From Altererythrobacter sp. (GTDB taxonomy: Bacteria > Pseudomonadota > Alphaproteobacteria > Sphingomonadales > Sphingomonadaceae): a stretch of DNA of 38,976 nucleotides. A program made the translations under genes and the position numbers. Numbering within the stretch: the first letter of the stretch is position 1; the number at the start of each line of letters is the position of its first letter. The stretch is taken from NCBI GenBank assembly GCA_013002295.1, contig JABDKI010000035.1:1-38976 (forward strand). The letters run 5' to 3'. Below the pieces are notes generated by a model. It searched no databases. It had not been told where the DNA came from and saw only the letters and a list, made by a program, of their open reading frames with translations. Shown in pieces: positions 16,007 to 24,752 of this stretch.

Positions 16007-18154
16007 TTACCAAATGCGGATACGCTCTTCCGGTGGCAGATAGAGATCATGCTCCTCCGTCACGTTGAACGCTTCGTACCACGCATCCAGGTGACGCACG
16101 GCGTTGTTCAAACGGAACGTGCCCGGAGGGTGGTTCGCCGTCATGACGCGGTTGCGCAGGCTTTCCTCGCGCTCCATCCCGCGCCAGATTTGCGCAAAGC
16201 CCAGGAAGAACCGTTGATCGCCGGTCAAGCCGTCAATCACAGGTGCGTCCTCCTCGCCAAGCGAAATGCGATAGGCGCGATAGGCCATTTGCAATCCAAC
16301 CACGTCGCCTAGCGTCTCGCCCATGGATTGAGGGCCGCGCAGGCAGACTGGCCCTTCCGGGCTATCAACCGGGCAATAGGCTTCGATGAATTCTGCCATC
16401 CGGGCGGTGAATTGCTCGAAACCTTCGCGGTCTTCGTCCTGCCACCAGTTCCGCAGCTTGCCCGTAGCATCATATTGAGAGCCCTGGTCGTCATAACCAT
16501 GACCAATCTCATGGCCGATAACTGCGCCGATGCCGCCGTAATTGACCGCCGGATCAGCATCGCCGCCAAAGAACGGCGGCTGCAGGATCGCGGCAGGGAA
16601 CACGATACGGTTGGTGAGCGGCGAATAATACGCATTCACCGTTTGCGGCAGCATACCCCATTCGGTCGGATCAACCGGCTTGTCCAATTCCTTCAGCGCA
16701 TCTGCGCGCGCCCAGGCGATCGTATTGATACGGTTGGCGAGCGGATCGTTTGAGGTGATGTCGAGACCGTCGTAAGTCTCGAACTCATCCGGATAGCCCA
16801 CCATTGGCACGAAGCCGTTGAGCTTTTCAGTGGCTTGCTCGATCGTTGCATCGGTCATCCACTCGTTTTCTTCCAGAGCAGCTGCCATCGCGAGCTTGAG
16901 GTTGCCAACCAGTGTTTCCATTCGCGCCTTGCTTTCAGGCGGGAAGAAGCGCGCCACATACAGCGTGCCGAGCTGCTCGCCGAGTTGGCTCTCGACCGTA
17001 CCAATTGCGCGTTTCCAACGCGGGCGCTGCTCGGTGCGTCCGCCGATCGTCTTGCCGAAGAATTCGAAATTGGCATTGTCGAGTTCGCTCGAAAGCACTG
17101 ACGCATTTCCCGACAGGAATTGCGCAGCCATATAGGCTTTGATTGTGGCCAGCGGCGTTTCTGTCAGCAACTGCATCATCGCCGGCAAGCCGCCGCCGAT
17201 CATCCCGAGCTGTTCGCTGGTCAGGCTGTATTCCGCGATTTCATCTTCGGTCGGCGGGATTTGCGGCACGAGGTACCGGGCCTGCCCGTCAAACTTGCCA
17301 GCAGAAATCACTGTCTCAATCGGAAAGCCGCCCGATAGGGCCTTCAACTCATCAAGGGTGAGCTCGTTATAGGTAAGGTTGGGCATGCGGAAAATCTGCC
17401 GCGCCCACTCCAGCTCCGCGACCTTGTGCTCAAATGCATAGACAGCTTCCGCCGCAGCGGCCGGGTCCTGATAGCCGGCAGCACCAAGCAGCTTTGTCAG
17501 ATACACCTTGTAGGCGCCGCGGATTTCGAGATTGCTCTCTGAATCGACCAGATAATAGTCGCGGTCGGGCAATCCCATACCGTCGAAGCCGATTGAGACC
17601 GCGTGATCGGTCGGGTTGCGCGAGTCGACGGTTACGCCCGCACTCACCAGCGCCGGATAGCCGGGTGTTTCGAACAGCTCGGCCAGGCGGGCCATGTCAG
17701 GGGCTGTGAAAATCTCGTTGAGATAGGGCTGTGCCGGGGCAAGGCCAGTTGCATCGATAGCGTCCATATCGAGATAGGCGTTATAGGCATCGACGATCCG
17801 GCGCGCCGTCGTACCCTGCTCAGGGCTCGATGCGACAAGATCCGCAATCAGCGTTTCGACATCGGCGACCGATTTTTCTCGCAACATGTCAAACGCGCCG
17901 TAACGCTGGCGGTCAGCCGGGATCTCGTTGTTGGCAACCCACAGTCCATTGACATAAGCGTCGAAATCATCGCCCGGTGCGCGTGCTTGATCAATAGTGT
18001 CCAGTCCCACGCCCCAAGCACCGAAATCCATGGTCGGCGACGATGGCGCTTCCGCTGCAGTTTCAGTTTCGGTTGTAGTCTCATCAGCCAGCGCCGGTGC
18101 GGCGATGACAAGCGCGATTGCGCTGGTGCCAGTGGCAAGCAGTTGCCTAATCAT
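16007..18154 (-). CDS. M13 family zinc metallopeptidase, exported
   Basis: A 715-residue neprilysin/PepO-like endopeptidase. The zinc motif HEIGH is in VIGHEIGHGYDDQGSQYD (~547), with the third ligand and its aspartate in GETLGDVVG (~609), and NAYYSPLTNRIVFPAAILQPPFF is the substrate-binding block. The N-terminus is a Sec signal peptide, probably cleaved after APALA near residue 24, so the enzyme is periplasmic or exported. A Thr/Glu-rich stretch follows. The ATG at 18154 with GGGGA upstream is preferred to an in-frame start at 18205, which would put 17 polar residues ahead of the signal. Sphingomonads often carry several M13 enzymes for peptide use. The ABC exporter gene lies upstream on the same strand after 129 bases. 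Confidence 0.93.
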   Translation of the reverse strand: MIRQLLATGTSAIALVIAAPALADETTTETETAAEAPSSPTMDFGAWGVGLDTIDQARAPGDDFDAYVNGLWVANNEIPADRQRYGAFDMLREKSVADVETLIADLVASSPEQGTTARRIVDAYNAYLDMDAIDATGLAPAQPYLNEIFTAPDMARLAELFETPGYPALVSAGVTVDSRNPTDHAVSIGFDGMGLPDRDYYLVDSESNLEIRGAYKVYLTKLLGAAGYQDPAAAAEAVYAFEHKVAELEWARQIFRMPNLTYNELTLDELKALSGGFPIETVISAGKFDGQARYLVPQIPPTEDEIAEYSLTSEQLGMIGGGLPAMMQLLTETPLATIKAYMAAQFLSGNASVLSSELDNANFEFFGKTIGGRTEQRPRWKRAIGTVESQLGEQLGTLYVARFFPPESKARMETLVGNLKLAMAAALEENEWMTDATIEQATEKLNGFVPMVGYPDEFETYDGLDITSNDPLANRINTIAWARADALKELDKPVDPTEWGMLPQTVNAYYSPLTNRIVFPAAILQPPFFGGDADPAVNYGGIGAVIGHEIGHGYDDQGSQYDATGKLRNWWQDEDREGFEQFTARMAEFIEAYCPVDSPEGPVCLRGPQSMGETLGDVVGLQMAYRAYRISLGEEDAPVIDGLTGDQRFFLGFAQIWRGMEREESLRNRVMTANHPPGTFRLNNAVRHLDAWYEAFNVTEEHDLYLPPEERIRIW

Positions 18155-18283
18155 ATGTGCGTCCCCAAGATTGACGTTTCTCGGCGTGATCTTGCCGAAT
18201 TCCATTGCAACGCCTTAAACCGAATTTCGCTCCCGCGCCGTCGTTTGTCGGAAATGTGCGCAGTTGGTCGAGAATTGCGGGCT

Positions 18284-20140
18284 TCAAGCGGCCTCGTGCG
18301 AAGCAAATTGCAGCTTTGCCAAACGCGCATAAAGCCCGCCCGCACTGGACAATTGCCCATGCGTGCCTTGCTCGGCAATCCGGCCTTCATCGAGCACGAT
18401 GATGCGGTTCGCCGCGCGGACGGTTGCCAAGCGGTGCGCGATGACCAGCGTCGTGCGATCTTTCATCAGCTCATCGAGCGCTTGCTGAACCAATTGTTCG
18501 CTTTCGGCATCCAATGCGCTGGTCGCTTCATCGAGTAACAAAATCGGCGCATCGCGCAGCAGTGCCCGCGCAATGGCGATCCTTTGCTGCTGCCCGCCTG
18601 ATAACCTTGTTCCGCTTTCACCAAGATAGGTGTCGAGCCCGTCAGGTAGATCGCGCAGGAAAGCCTCTGCATTGGCCGCGCGCGCCGCTTCCCAGATCTC
18701 TTCCTCGCTCGCGCCCCATTTGCCGTAACGCAGGTTGTCGCGTGCGGTTGCGCTGAACAGCACGCCGTCTTGCGGAACGAAGGCGATGCGTTCGCGCACG
18801 TCAGCGGGGTCCGCTTTGGTCAGCGGAATACCATCCAAACGGATAGTGCCGGCTTGCGGGTCGTAAAACCGTTCTGCCAATTGGAAAATGGTCGATTTAC
18901 CCGCCCCTGACGGCCCCACGATGGCAACCGTTTCGCCCGGCTCGATTTCCAGTGTGAAGTCCTGCAGCGCGGCAGATTCCGGGCGCGTGGGATAGCGAAA
19001 GGTGACATTGCGGAACGACAGTCCGCCGCGCGCCGGAACTGGCAAGGCTTGCGGTTTTTCCGGCGCGGCGATGGTCGGTTTGGCGTTCAATAGCTCGTTC
19101 AGCCGGCTGGCCGCACCGGCCCCGCGCAAAAGATCGCCATAAACTTCAGTCAATGAACCGAACGAGCCGGCAACAATCCCGCCGGTCAGTACAAATGCAA
19201 AGATTGTCCCGCCCGAAATGGTCCCTTCAGAGACCGCGATGGCTCCGCGCCACATCATCATGGTCACGCCGCCGAAGATCAGCACAATCACGATTGATGT
19301 CATCGCCGCGCGCAAGGCGATTCGCCGCTTTGCCGTTTGGAATGTACGCTCGACCGCGCCGCCAAACCGCTCCGCTTCGCGCGTTTCCTGACCGAACGCC
19401 TGCACGATCTTCATCGAAGAAAGCACTTCAGTCACCATTGCACCTACATCCGCGACACGATCCTGGCTGGAGCGCGCGACAGAGCGGATTCTGCGCCCGA
19501 ACAGCATGATCGGTATGATGACGAGCGGTATACCCATCAGCAGCCCCAGCGTGAGGTTAGGCACCAGGAACAGGAGCAGTACCGTGCCGCCAATCGCGGT
19601 CAGCGTATTGCGCAAAGCGATAGAGACTGTCGTTCCGACAACCTGTTCGATAACCGCCGTGTCGCTGGTCATTCGGCTGGAGATTTCCTTGGGGCTGTTC
19701 TCTTCGTAGAAGCTGGGCGACAAACGCAGCAGATTGCGTTGAACCTGCAACCGGATATCGGCGACAACCCGCTCTCCGATCCAGCTGACAAAGTAAAATC
19801 TCAGCGCCGTGCCGATGCCCAGTACGAACACAATCATCAGCAGATATTGGAAAGCTTCCGCAATCTGCGCCGATCCAGCGGTGCCGCCAAAGGCTTCATC
19901 AATAATGACTTTAAATCGCCACGGGATCGCCAGCGTAGCCGCAGCCGTGACGAGCAAGGCGACAAACGCCAGCAGAATCTGGCGGGGATACTTGGCCGCA
20001 GCGGCGTAGACCATTCTCAGCGGCCCAAGCGATTTGGCCTTGAGCAGCTCGCTCGCCGCTCCGTCAGCCTCGGCCTTGTTCCGGCGAAAAAGGCCCTTGC
20101 GCGGTGGCTGGTTCTCGATTGTTTCGTTTTGCCCGTTCAT
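18284..20140 (-). CDS. ABC transporter, fused permease/ATPase (MsbA-like exporter)
   Basis: A 618-residue half-transporter that would act as a dimer. Residues ~40-330 form the type I exporter membrane domain, with hydrophobic segments from ~52 on. The C-terminal ATPase has Walker A GPSGAGKST (~409), the signature LSGGQQQR (~515), Walker B ILLLDEATSALD and the switch His in IAHRL. The first 35 residues are polar with a GLFRRNKAEADG stretch, ahead of the first helix. It is divergent from phaZ. MsbA-type lipid A flipping, multidrug export or another lipid substrate are all possible; the sequence alone does not decide. Confidence 0.9.
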   Translation of the reverse strand: MNGQNETIENQPPRKGLFRRNKAEADGAASELLKAKSLGPLRMVYAAAAKYPRQILLAFVALLVTAAATLAIPWRFKVIIDEAFGGTAGSAQIAEAFQYLLMIVFVLGIGTALRFYFVSWIGERVVADIRLQVQRNLLRLSPSFYEENSPKEISSRMTSDTAVIEQVVGTTVSIALRNTLTAIGGTVLLLFLVPNLTLGLLMGIPLVIIPIMLFGRRIRSVARSSQDRVADVGAMVTEVLSSMKIVQAFGQETREAERFGGAVERTFQTAKRRIALRAAMTSIVIVLIFGGVTMMMWRGAIAVSEGTISGGTIFAFVLTGGIVAGSFGSLTEVYGDLLRGAGAASRLNELLNAKPTIAAPEKPQALPVPARGGLSFRNVTFRYPTRPESAALQDFTLEIEPGETVAIVGPSGAGKSTIFQLAERFYDPQAGTIRLDGIPLTKADPADVRERIAFVPQDGVLFSATARDNLRYGKWGASEEEIWEAARAANAEAFLRDLPDGLDTYLGESGTRLSGGQQQRIAIARALLRDAPILLLDEATSALDAESEQLVQQALDELMKDRTTLVIAHRLATVRAANRIIVLDEGRIAEQGTHGQLSSAGGLYARLAKLQFASHEAA

Positions 20141-20224
20141 TGCTTGCCACAGGTAGTCCTACGTGGCGCAAATTTCACGCGCTAATTCTGCATGCTCGCC
20201 ATGCGATTCTGACAATTGCGGAAA

Positions 20225-20241
20225 ATTGTGCATTGCACAAT
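20225..20241. promoter_or_regulatory. Perfect 17-bp palindrome upstream of phaZ, possible PhaR operator
   Basis: ATTGTGCA, one T, then TGCACAAT form a perfect inverted repeat 78 bases before the phaZ start, in the gap shared with the ABC exporter. The TTGTGCA/TGCACAA half-sites resemble the TGC/GCA-centred sites bound by PhaR, the PHA-sensing repressor. A CTGACA (-35-like) begins at 20209, so a repressor here could block RNA polymerase. The link to PhaR is inferred from context. Confidence 0.55.
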
Positions 20242-20318
20242 GTTCTTCAACGGTCCAAGAAACCTCTCCCAACCGCACGGCAAGAGGCGGGATACCTAAC
20301 AACACACAGGGGAACGCC

Positions 20319-21575
20319 TTGCTTTATCACGCCTATGAATTGCAGCGCGCCTGGCTGTCGAGCGCCAGCGCAATCGCTTCTATCGGAGCTGAAATGCTCA
20401 AGAACCCGGCAAATCCATGGGGTTACACTGGGCTAGGCCCCATGGCCGCAAGCGCTATGGATGTTTTTGCGCATGCGACCGCAAGCTATGACAAGCCTGC
20501 CTTCGGCATCTCGGAAGTGCCATCGGGCGGCAAAAACAGGCAGGTCGAGGAAGCAACCGTGCTCAACAAGCCGTTCGGCGATCTGAAGCGTTTTTGCCAC
20601 GAAAGCCTGAACGAAGATGCGCCGCGGCTGCTGATCGTAGCGCCAATGAGCGGTCACTACGCCACGCTGCTGCGCGGCACTGTCGAGCGTATGCTGGAAA
20701 GCTGCGAGGTCTACATCACAGATTGGGCGGACGCGAAAACCGTGCCGCTGCATGAAGGCACCTTCGATCTCGATGATTATATCGATTATGTGATCGAATT
20801 TCTGGGCCACATCCACGAAACAACCGGCCATCGCCCCAACATGATGGCAGTGTGTCAGCCGTCAGTCCCTGCCTTTGCAGCGACCGCTCTGATGAACCTG
20901 CATAAGGACCCGGCAACGCCGGCAACGCTGACCATGATGGGCGGGCCGATCGATACGCGGTGCTCCCCCACCACAGTGAACAATCTGGCGATGGACCGCC
21001 CGATCGAATGGTTCCGCCAATCGGTTATCGCAAAGGTGCCGATGAATCATCACGGTGCGGGACGCGAAGTCTATCCTGGGTTTCTGCAGCTGGCAGGCTT
21101 CATGAGCATGAACCTCGGCAGCCACATGATGAGCCACTACGAGATGTTCAAGCATCTGACCGCGGGCGATGATGACAGCGCGCAGGCCACAAAGGACTTT
21201 TACGACGAGTACCGCAGCGTGTGCGATATGACGGCCGAATTCTATCTCCAGACGGTAGAAGAAGTGTTCCAGAAGCACTCGATCCCCAATGGCGAGTTCC
21301 GCCACAAGGGCGAGATTGTTGATCTCGGCAAGATCGCGGACACGGCTCTGCTCGCCATCGAAGGTGAGCGCGACGATATCTCGGGGCTAGGCCAGACCAA
21401 GGCTGCGCTGGATCTTGCGACCGGTTTGGCCGCGTCCAAGAAACGCTATTACATGGCGGAAGGCGCCGGGCATTACGGCATCTTCAACGGCAGCAAATGG
21501 CGCGATAAAGTTGCGCCCGAAGTCGAATCCTTCATTGCACAGCACGCCCGCTCAAGGCTGAAAGCGGTCGCCTAA
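20319..21575 (+). CDS. phaZ: Intracellular polyhydroxyalkanoate depolymerase (PhaZ)
   Basis: A 418-residue alpha/beta-hydrolase-type enzyme that mobilises stored polyhydroxybutyrate. The nucleophile is a cysteine, C179 in MAVCQPSVPAF, as in PhaZ1 of Cupriavidus. The acid is likely in EGERDDISG (~350) and the His in EGAGHYGIFNG (~385). No signal peptide is present, fitting a cytoplasmic, granule-associated enzyme. The frame is open upstream to 20163, but the family begins at LYHAYELQRAW. A TTG at 20319 directly ahead of that motif has AGGGGA seven bases upstream and is taken as the start. A perfect palindrome precedes it. The 3' end overlaps the opposing DUF4126 gene by four bases. No PHA synthase or phasin gene is in the window. 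Confidence 0.88.
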   Translation: MLYHAYELQRAWLSSASAIASIGAEMLKNPANPWGYTGLGPMAASAMDVFAHATASYDKPAFGISEVPSGGKNRQVEEATVLNKPFGDLKRFCHESLNEDAPRLLIVAPMSGHYATLLRGTVERMLESCEVYITDWADAKTVPLHEGTFDLDDYIDYVIEFLGHIHETTGHRPNMMAVCQPSVPAFAATALMNLHKDPATPATLTMMGGPIDTRCSPTTVNNLAMDRPIEWFRQSVIAKVPMNHHGAGREVYPGFLQLAGFMSMNLGSHMMSHYEMFKHLTAGDDDSAQATKDFYDEYRSVCDMTAEFYLQTVEEVFQKHSIPNGEFRHKGEIVDLGKIADTALLAIEGERDDISGLGQTKAALDLATGLAASKKRYYMAEGAGHYGIFNGSKWRDKVAPEVESFIAQHARSRLKAVA

Positions 21576-22174
21576 GGGTCGCTTGTGTCTGGAGATCGCG
21601 ACAGAGCGCGTTTGATTATTCGCCGCGCGGTCATCAGCAGCCATGCTGTGAGCGCTAGCAGGACCAGCGCGATCACGCCTGAAGCCAACGGGTATTCGTA
21701 CACAAGATAGAGCAGTCCAATAGTCGCGGCATCCTCTATGCTGGATAGCGCGACATTGCTGACCGGTTCCGGGCTGGTGTTCACTACGGCCCGTGTGCCA
21801 GCCTTACCAGCATGAGTCGCCAAAGACGCGCCGCCACCCAGCAGGAATGCGATGACTTGCATCGCCGGGTCCGACGGATCGACAATCGCCAGCGCCAGCA
21901 AGGCCCCGCCGATGGGGCGGAACAATGTATGTATCGTATCCCACAGGCTATCGAGCCACATGACCTTGTCGGCGAAGAACTCAGCTAACACGCCGATGAA
22001 CGCAATACCTATCACCCACGGGTTGGCCAGCACTGCTAGCGCAGCGAGATTTTCCGGTACGGGTATTGCTTCGGAACGCATGGCAATGCCGGTCGCGAAG
22101 ATACACAGATATAGCCGCCAACCCGAAAGCAGGCTGACGCTTCCTGCAATACCGATGATCTCCATGATTCCCAT
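21572..22174 (-). CDS. DUF4126 domain membrane protein
   Basis: A 200-residue integral membrane protein (if started at the ATG at 22174; the ATG at 22165 is equally possible). The opening IAGSVSLLSGWRLYLCIFATG and the following FFADKVMWLDSLWDTIHTLFRPIGGALLA match the DUF4126 pattern as I recall it. At least four hydrophobic segments are visible, including GGGASLATHAGKAGTR, a glycine-rich turn, and a final helix near 160-183 followed by a basic tail. Function is unknown. It overlaps phaZ tail to tail by four bases, and the WYL regulator gene lies 49 bases upstream on the same strand, possibly in one transcript. Confidence 0.75.
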   Translation of the reverse strand: MGIMEIIGIAGSVSLLSGWRLYLCIFATGIAMRSEAIPVPENLAALAVLANPWVIGIAFIGVLAEFFADKVMWLDSLWDTIHTLFRPIGGALLALAIVDPSDPAMQVIAFLLGGGASLATHAGKAGTRAVVNTSPEPVSNVALSSIEDAATIGLLYLVYEYPLASGVIALVLLALTAWLLMTARRIIKRALSRSPDTSDP

Positions 22175-22222
22175 GCTCTGCAAGAATGCGCTCTGATGGG
22201 CATTTGAGCAAGTTCTTGGTTT

Positions 22223-22957
22223 CTAGATCAAAAGGCCCGCTCGTTCGAGGCATTCGCGAAAGTCACTATTCGGACGCAGCCGGAAGCGCTCGTCTGTGAC
22301 CCTTGCGCTCTGGATTCTGTCGCATCGAAACGTGCGCGGAGATCCGCGAAGGTGATCGAACGCAACGATATACCAGACAGGGTAATTGAGCATCAAATAG
22401 TGCGGTTCGATCTGCCTTTGCGAGGTTTCACCATCTTCCCGTCGGTAGCTGATCGTCATGGCGACTTGATCGAGAAACGCCTGGTGCAACGTTTGCACGA
22501 TGGGCCTAGGAGGAACGCTGAATCCAGCCTGCACATAAGTGGACGCGGTAAGCCCAATGAGTATCCGGGACTTCAATTTCTCCACCGCTCGGCGCTTCTC
22601 TCGCGAAAATGACGCAATCAATTGCCGCCTGACCGAAGCGAGGTTTGCAAGGAACATCGGCGAGTTCATCTGTTCTGCCACAGCGATGCTGATCAGCAGG
22701 TCAACCGCTTCTGCATAGGATAGATTGAGCCGGCCCACACCCCAATGGTGATCCAGGCGCACGCCGCCGCCGCGTCCACGGTCAGCATCGATTGGCAGTC
22801 CCTGCTCGCGCATCAGGCGGAGGTCACGAGCGATCGTTCGCTCGCTGACGCCAAAACGCTGGGCGAGACCGCTGACCGTGCACAAGCCCTCTTGCTTGAG
22901 CTCTGCGGCAAGCAATTCCATCCGTCTCAACCGGCCATCTGCATCTGAGCGCGCCAT
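22223..22957 (-). CDS. YafY-type transcriptional regulator (HTH + WYL domain)
   Basis: A 244-residue regulator. The N-terminal ~60 residues form a DeoR/HTH_11-type winged helix (RRMELLAAELKQEGLCTVSGLAQRFGVSERTIARDLRLM, of which VSERTIARDL is the recognition helix). The C-terminal half holds a WYL domain: YRREDGETSQRQIEPHYLMLNYPVWYIVAFDH, with WYIVAFD as the WYL-like core. Such proteins sense small ligands or nucleic acids. It is divergent from the VOC gene across 77 bases, the usual arrangement for a local regulator and its target. A promoter-like pair (TTGATA, 17 bases, TTATGG) lies at 22970-22998 on the minus strand, very close to the start, so the mRNA may be nearly leaderless. The ATG at 22957 is preferred over a TTG one codon upstream. 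Confidence 0.87.
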   Translation of the reverse strand: MARSDADGRLRRMELLAAELKQEGLCTVSGLAQRFGVSERTIARDLRLMREQGLPIDADRGRGGGVRLDHHWGVGRLNLSYAEAVDLLISIAVAEQMNSPMFLANLASVRRQLIASFSREKRRAVEKLKSRILIGLTASTYVQAGFSVPPRPIVQTLHQAFLDQVAMTISYRREDGETSQRQIEPHYLMLNYPVWYIVAFDHLRGSPRTFRCDRIQSARVTDERFRLRPNSDFRECLERAGLLI

Positions 22958-22969
22958 CAATCAAATAGG

Positions 22970-22998
22970 CCATAAAATGTCATATTTGTCGATATCAA
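22970..22998 (-). promoter_or_regulatory. Probable promoter of the WYL regulator gene
   Basis: On the minus strand TTGATA (22998-22993) and TTATGG (22975-22970) are 17 bases apart. The -10 lies about 12 bases from the ATG at 22957. In the same gap TTTGTC (22985-22990) and GACAAA (23015-23020) are inverted half-sites that could bind the regulator and control both directions. Confidence 0.45.
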
Positions 22999-23034
22999 GC
23001 TGATCTCAATCATGGACAAAATGGAGATCGACAC

Positions 23035-23400
23035 ATGAAACTGAATTACCTCGTATTCGGCACAAACCAGATGGAGGCTGCGACCGGGTTCTACGATTCG
23101 CTCTTTGCTGAAATGGGAGCGACGAAGCTGATGACTGGCGAACGCATGACCTTCTGGCAGGGCGAAGAGTATACATTCGCGCTCGCGTTGCCGTTTGACG
23201 AGAATCCCGCGAGCAACGGAAATGGCACGACGGCCGGGTTTGAGGCGGGGTCGCCGGAAGAGGTCAAGCGACTACACGCAAAGGTGCTCGAACTGGGCGG
23301 ATCGTGCGAGGGCGAGCCGGGCGATCGCGGACCGATGTACGCTGCCTATGCGCGAGATCTCGATAGCAACAAGATCACGTTCTATACGATGACGCCATAA
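23035..23400 (+). CDS. VOC family (glyoxalase/bleomycin-resistance fold) protein
   Basis: A 121-residue protein with the paired beta-alpha-beta-beta-beta units of the VOC superfamily. The opening MKLNYLVFGTNQMEAATGFYDSLFAEMGA is the common start, and the end AYARDLDSNKITFYTM carries the D-P-D-G-N-like turn (here DLDSNK) before the metal-ligand position. GGAG lies about nine bases ahead of the ATG. The reaction is unknown; members include lyases, dioxygenases and antibiotic-binding proteins. The divergent WYL regulator next door suggests inducible expression. The next gene is convergent, so this is a single-gene unit. Confidence 0.85.
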   Translation: MKLNYLVFGTNQMEAATGFYDSLFAEMGATKLMTGERMTFWQGEEYTFALALPFDENPASNGNGTTAGFEAGSPEEVKRLHAKVLELGGSCEGEPGDRGPMYAAYARDLDSNKITFYTMTP

Positions 23401-23432
23401 GCCAAAGTCGCAGCGTGCCCCACGCACGCACG

Positions 23433-23465
23433 AAAAAGGGCGGCGCGCCCGATGACCCGCCGCCC
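23433..23465 (-). terminator. Rho-independent terminator of the thiolase gene
   Basis: On the minus strand GGGCGGCG (23465-23458) pairs with CGCCGCCC (23445-23438) across a 12-base loop, followed by five T (23437-23433). It starts 24 bases past the thiolase stop. The hairpin also lies just after the VOC gene, but there is no T-run on the plus strand. Confidence 0.85.
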
Positions 23466-23489
23466 ACAATTCGGTTCTGCTGGATAACT

Positions 23490-24671
23490 TTAGAAGACTT
23501 CAAACATTCCGGCTGCGCCCATGCCGCCGCCCACGCACATGGTGACAACGACATATTTCGCGCCGCGGCGCTTGCCTTCGATCAATGCGTGGCCAACGCA
23601 GCGTGCGCCGGTCATGCCGTAAGGGTGCCCGATCGAGATCGAGCCGCCATTGACGTTCAGAATGTCATTGTCGATGCCGAGCTTGTCACGGCAGTAAAGC
23701 ACTTGCACGGCGAAAGCTTCGTTGAGTTCCCAAAGGCCAACCTCGTCCATCTTCACGCCGGTTTGCTTCAGCAATTTCGGGATCGCGAAGACCGGGCCGA
23801 TACCCATTTCGTCAGGCTCCGTGCCGGCAACAGCCATGCCGACATAACGGCCCAATGGCTGCAAGCCCTTCTGCTCAGCCAATTTCGCTTCCATCAGCAC
23901 GCTGGCCGAAGAGCCATCGGACAGCTGCGAGGCGTTGCCAGCCGTGATGCACATGCCCGGACCCATAACCGGCTGAAGCGATTGAAGACCCTCTAGCGTG
24001 GTTGAAGGGCGATTGCCTTCATCCTTGGTGATCGTGGTTTCGACCATTGAGACTTCGCCTGTCTCCTTGTCCTTGACCCCCATCGTAGTGGTGACAGGCA
24101 CGATCTCGTCATCGAACTTGCCGGCTTCCTGGCCTGCAGCAGTGCGCATCTGCGATTGCAGCGCATACTCGTCCTGCGCTTCGCGGCTGACATTGTAACG
24201 CTTGGCAACAGTCTCTGCCGTGCCGAGCATCGGCATGTACACGTCCTTGTGCATTGCGATCAGCGAGTGATCGGGCGCAACACGCATTTCCGGCGTCTGG
24301 ACCATTGAAATCGAGTCCTGACCGCCGCCGACGACGATATCCATATTGTCGACGATGATCTGCTTCGCAGCTGTGCTGATCGCCATCAGGCCCGAAGAGC
24401 ACTGACGGTCAATCGTCTGTGCGGCCACGGATACCGGCGCACCACCGCGCAGGGCAACCTGGCGGCCGATATTGCCTGCTTGCGTGCCCTGGGTCAGAAC
24501 CGCACCCCATACGACATCGTCAATCTCAGCGGCGTCGATGCCAGAGCGCTCTACAGCCGCTGCAAATGAGAACGAGCCGAGTGTAGCGCCCGGAGTGGCG
24601 TTGAAGCCGCCTTTGTATGCACGCCCGATGGGCGTACGAGCGGTAGAAACGATGACTGCATCACGTGACAT
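23490..24671 (-). CDS. Acetyl-CoA C-acetyltransferase (thiolase)
   Basis: A 393-residue thiolase with C91 (IDRQCSSG), H349 (GHPYGMTG) and C379 (MCVGGGMG) in the catalytic positions and ELNEAFA intact. Length is standard. AAGGAC lies just upstream of the ATG, followed by a run of seven C. It follows the MaoC-type gene on the same strand (81 bases between) and ends at a strong terminator, so the two probably form one unit. Histidine-Pro-Tyr in place of HPIG is common among acetyl-CoA acyltransferases of fatty-acid degradation. Whether it serves beta-oxidation or PHA precursor supply (PhaA role) is open; no phaB or phaC is adjacent. Confidence 0.92.
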   Translation of the reverse strand: MSRDAVIVSTARTPIGRAYKGGFNATPGATLGSFSFAAAVERSGIDAAEIDDVVWGAVLTQGTQAGNIGRQVALRGGAPVSVAAQTIDRQCSSGLMAISTAAKQIIVDNMDIVVGGGQDSISMVQTPEMRVAPDHSLIAMHKDVYMPMLGTAETVAKRYNVSREAQDEYALQSQMRTAAGQEAGKFDDEIVPVTTTMGVKDKETGEVSMVETTITKDEGNRPSTTLEGLQSLQPVMGPGMCITAGNASQLSDGSSASVLMEAKLAEQKGLQPLGRYVGMAVAGTEPDEMGIGPVFAIPKLLKQTGVKMDEVGLWELNEAFAVQVLYCRDKLGIDNDILNVNGGSISIGHPYGMTGARCVGHALIEGKRRGAKYVVVTMCVGGGMGAAGMFEVF

Positions 24672-24752
24672 AATGGGGGGGTCCTTTCGAAAGGTAATAC
24701 GATCCAGCCCCGCTGTTCGCGGAGCCTAATTTTTAACTAAGATCCGGTCAGA

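Noticed and set aside
17603-18538. 311-residue open frame on the plus strand
   Set aside because: Antisense to the M13 peptidase and the ABC exporter, with a composition unlike its neighbours.
19337-20185. 282-residue open frame on the plus strand
   Set aside because: Antisense shadow of the ABC exporter.
10844-24671. The two thiolase genes as a recent duplication
   Set aside because: They differ widely around the catalytic motifs (LDRRCGSG versus [12 protein letters not shown] versus HPYG) and in most other positions.
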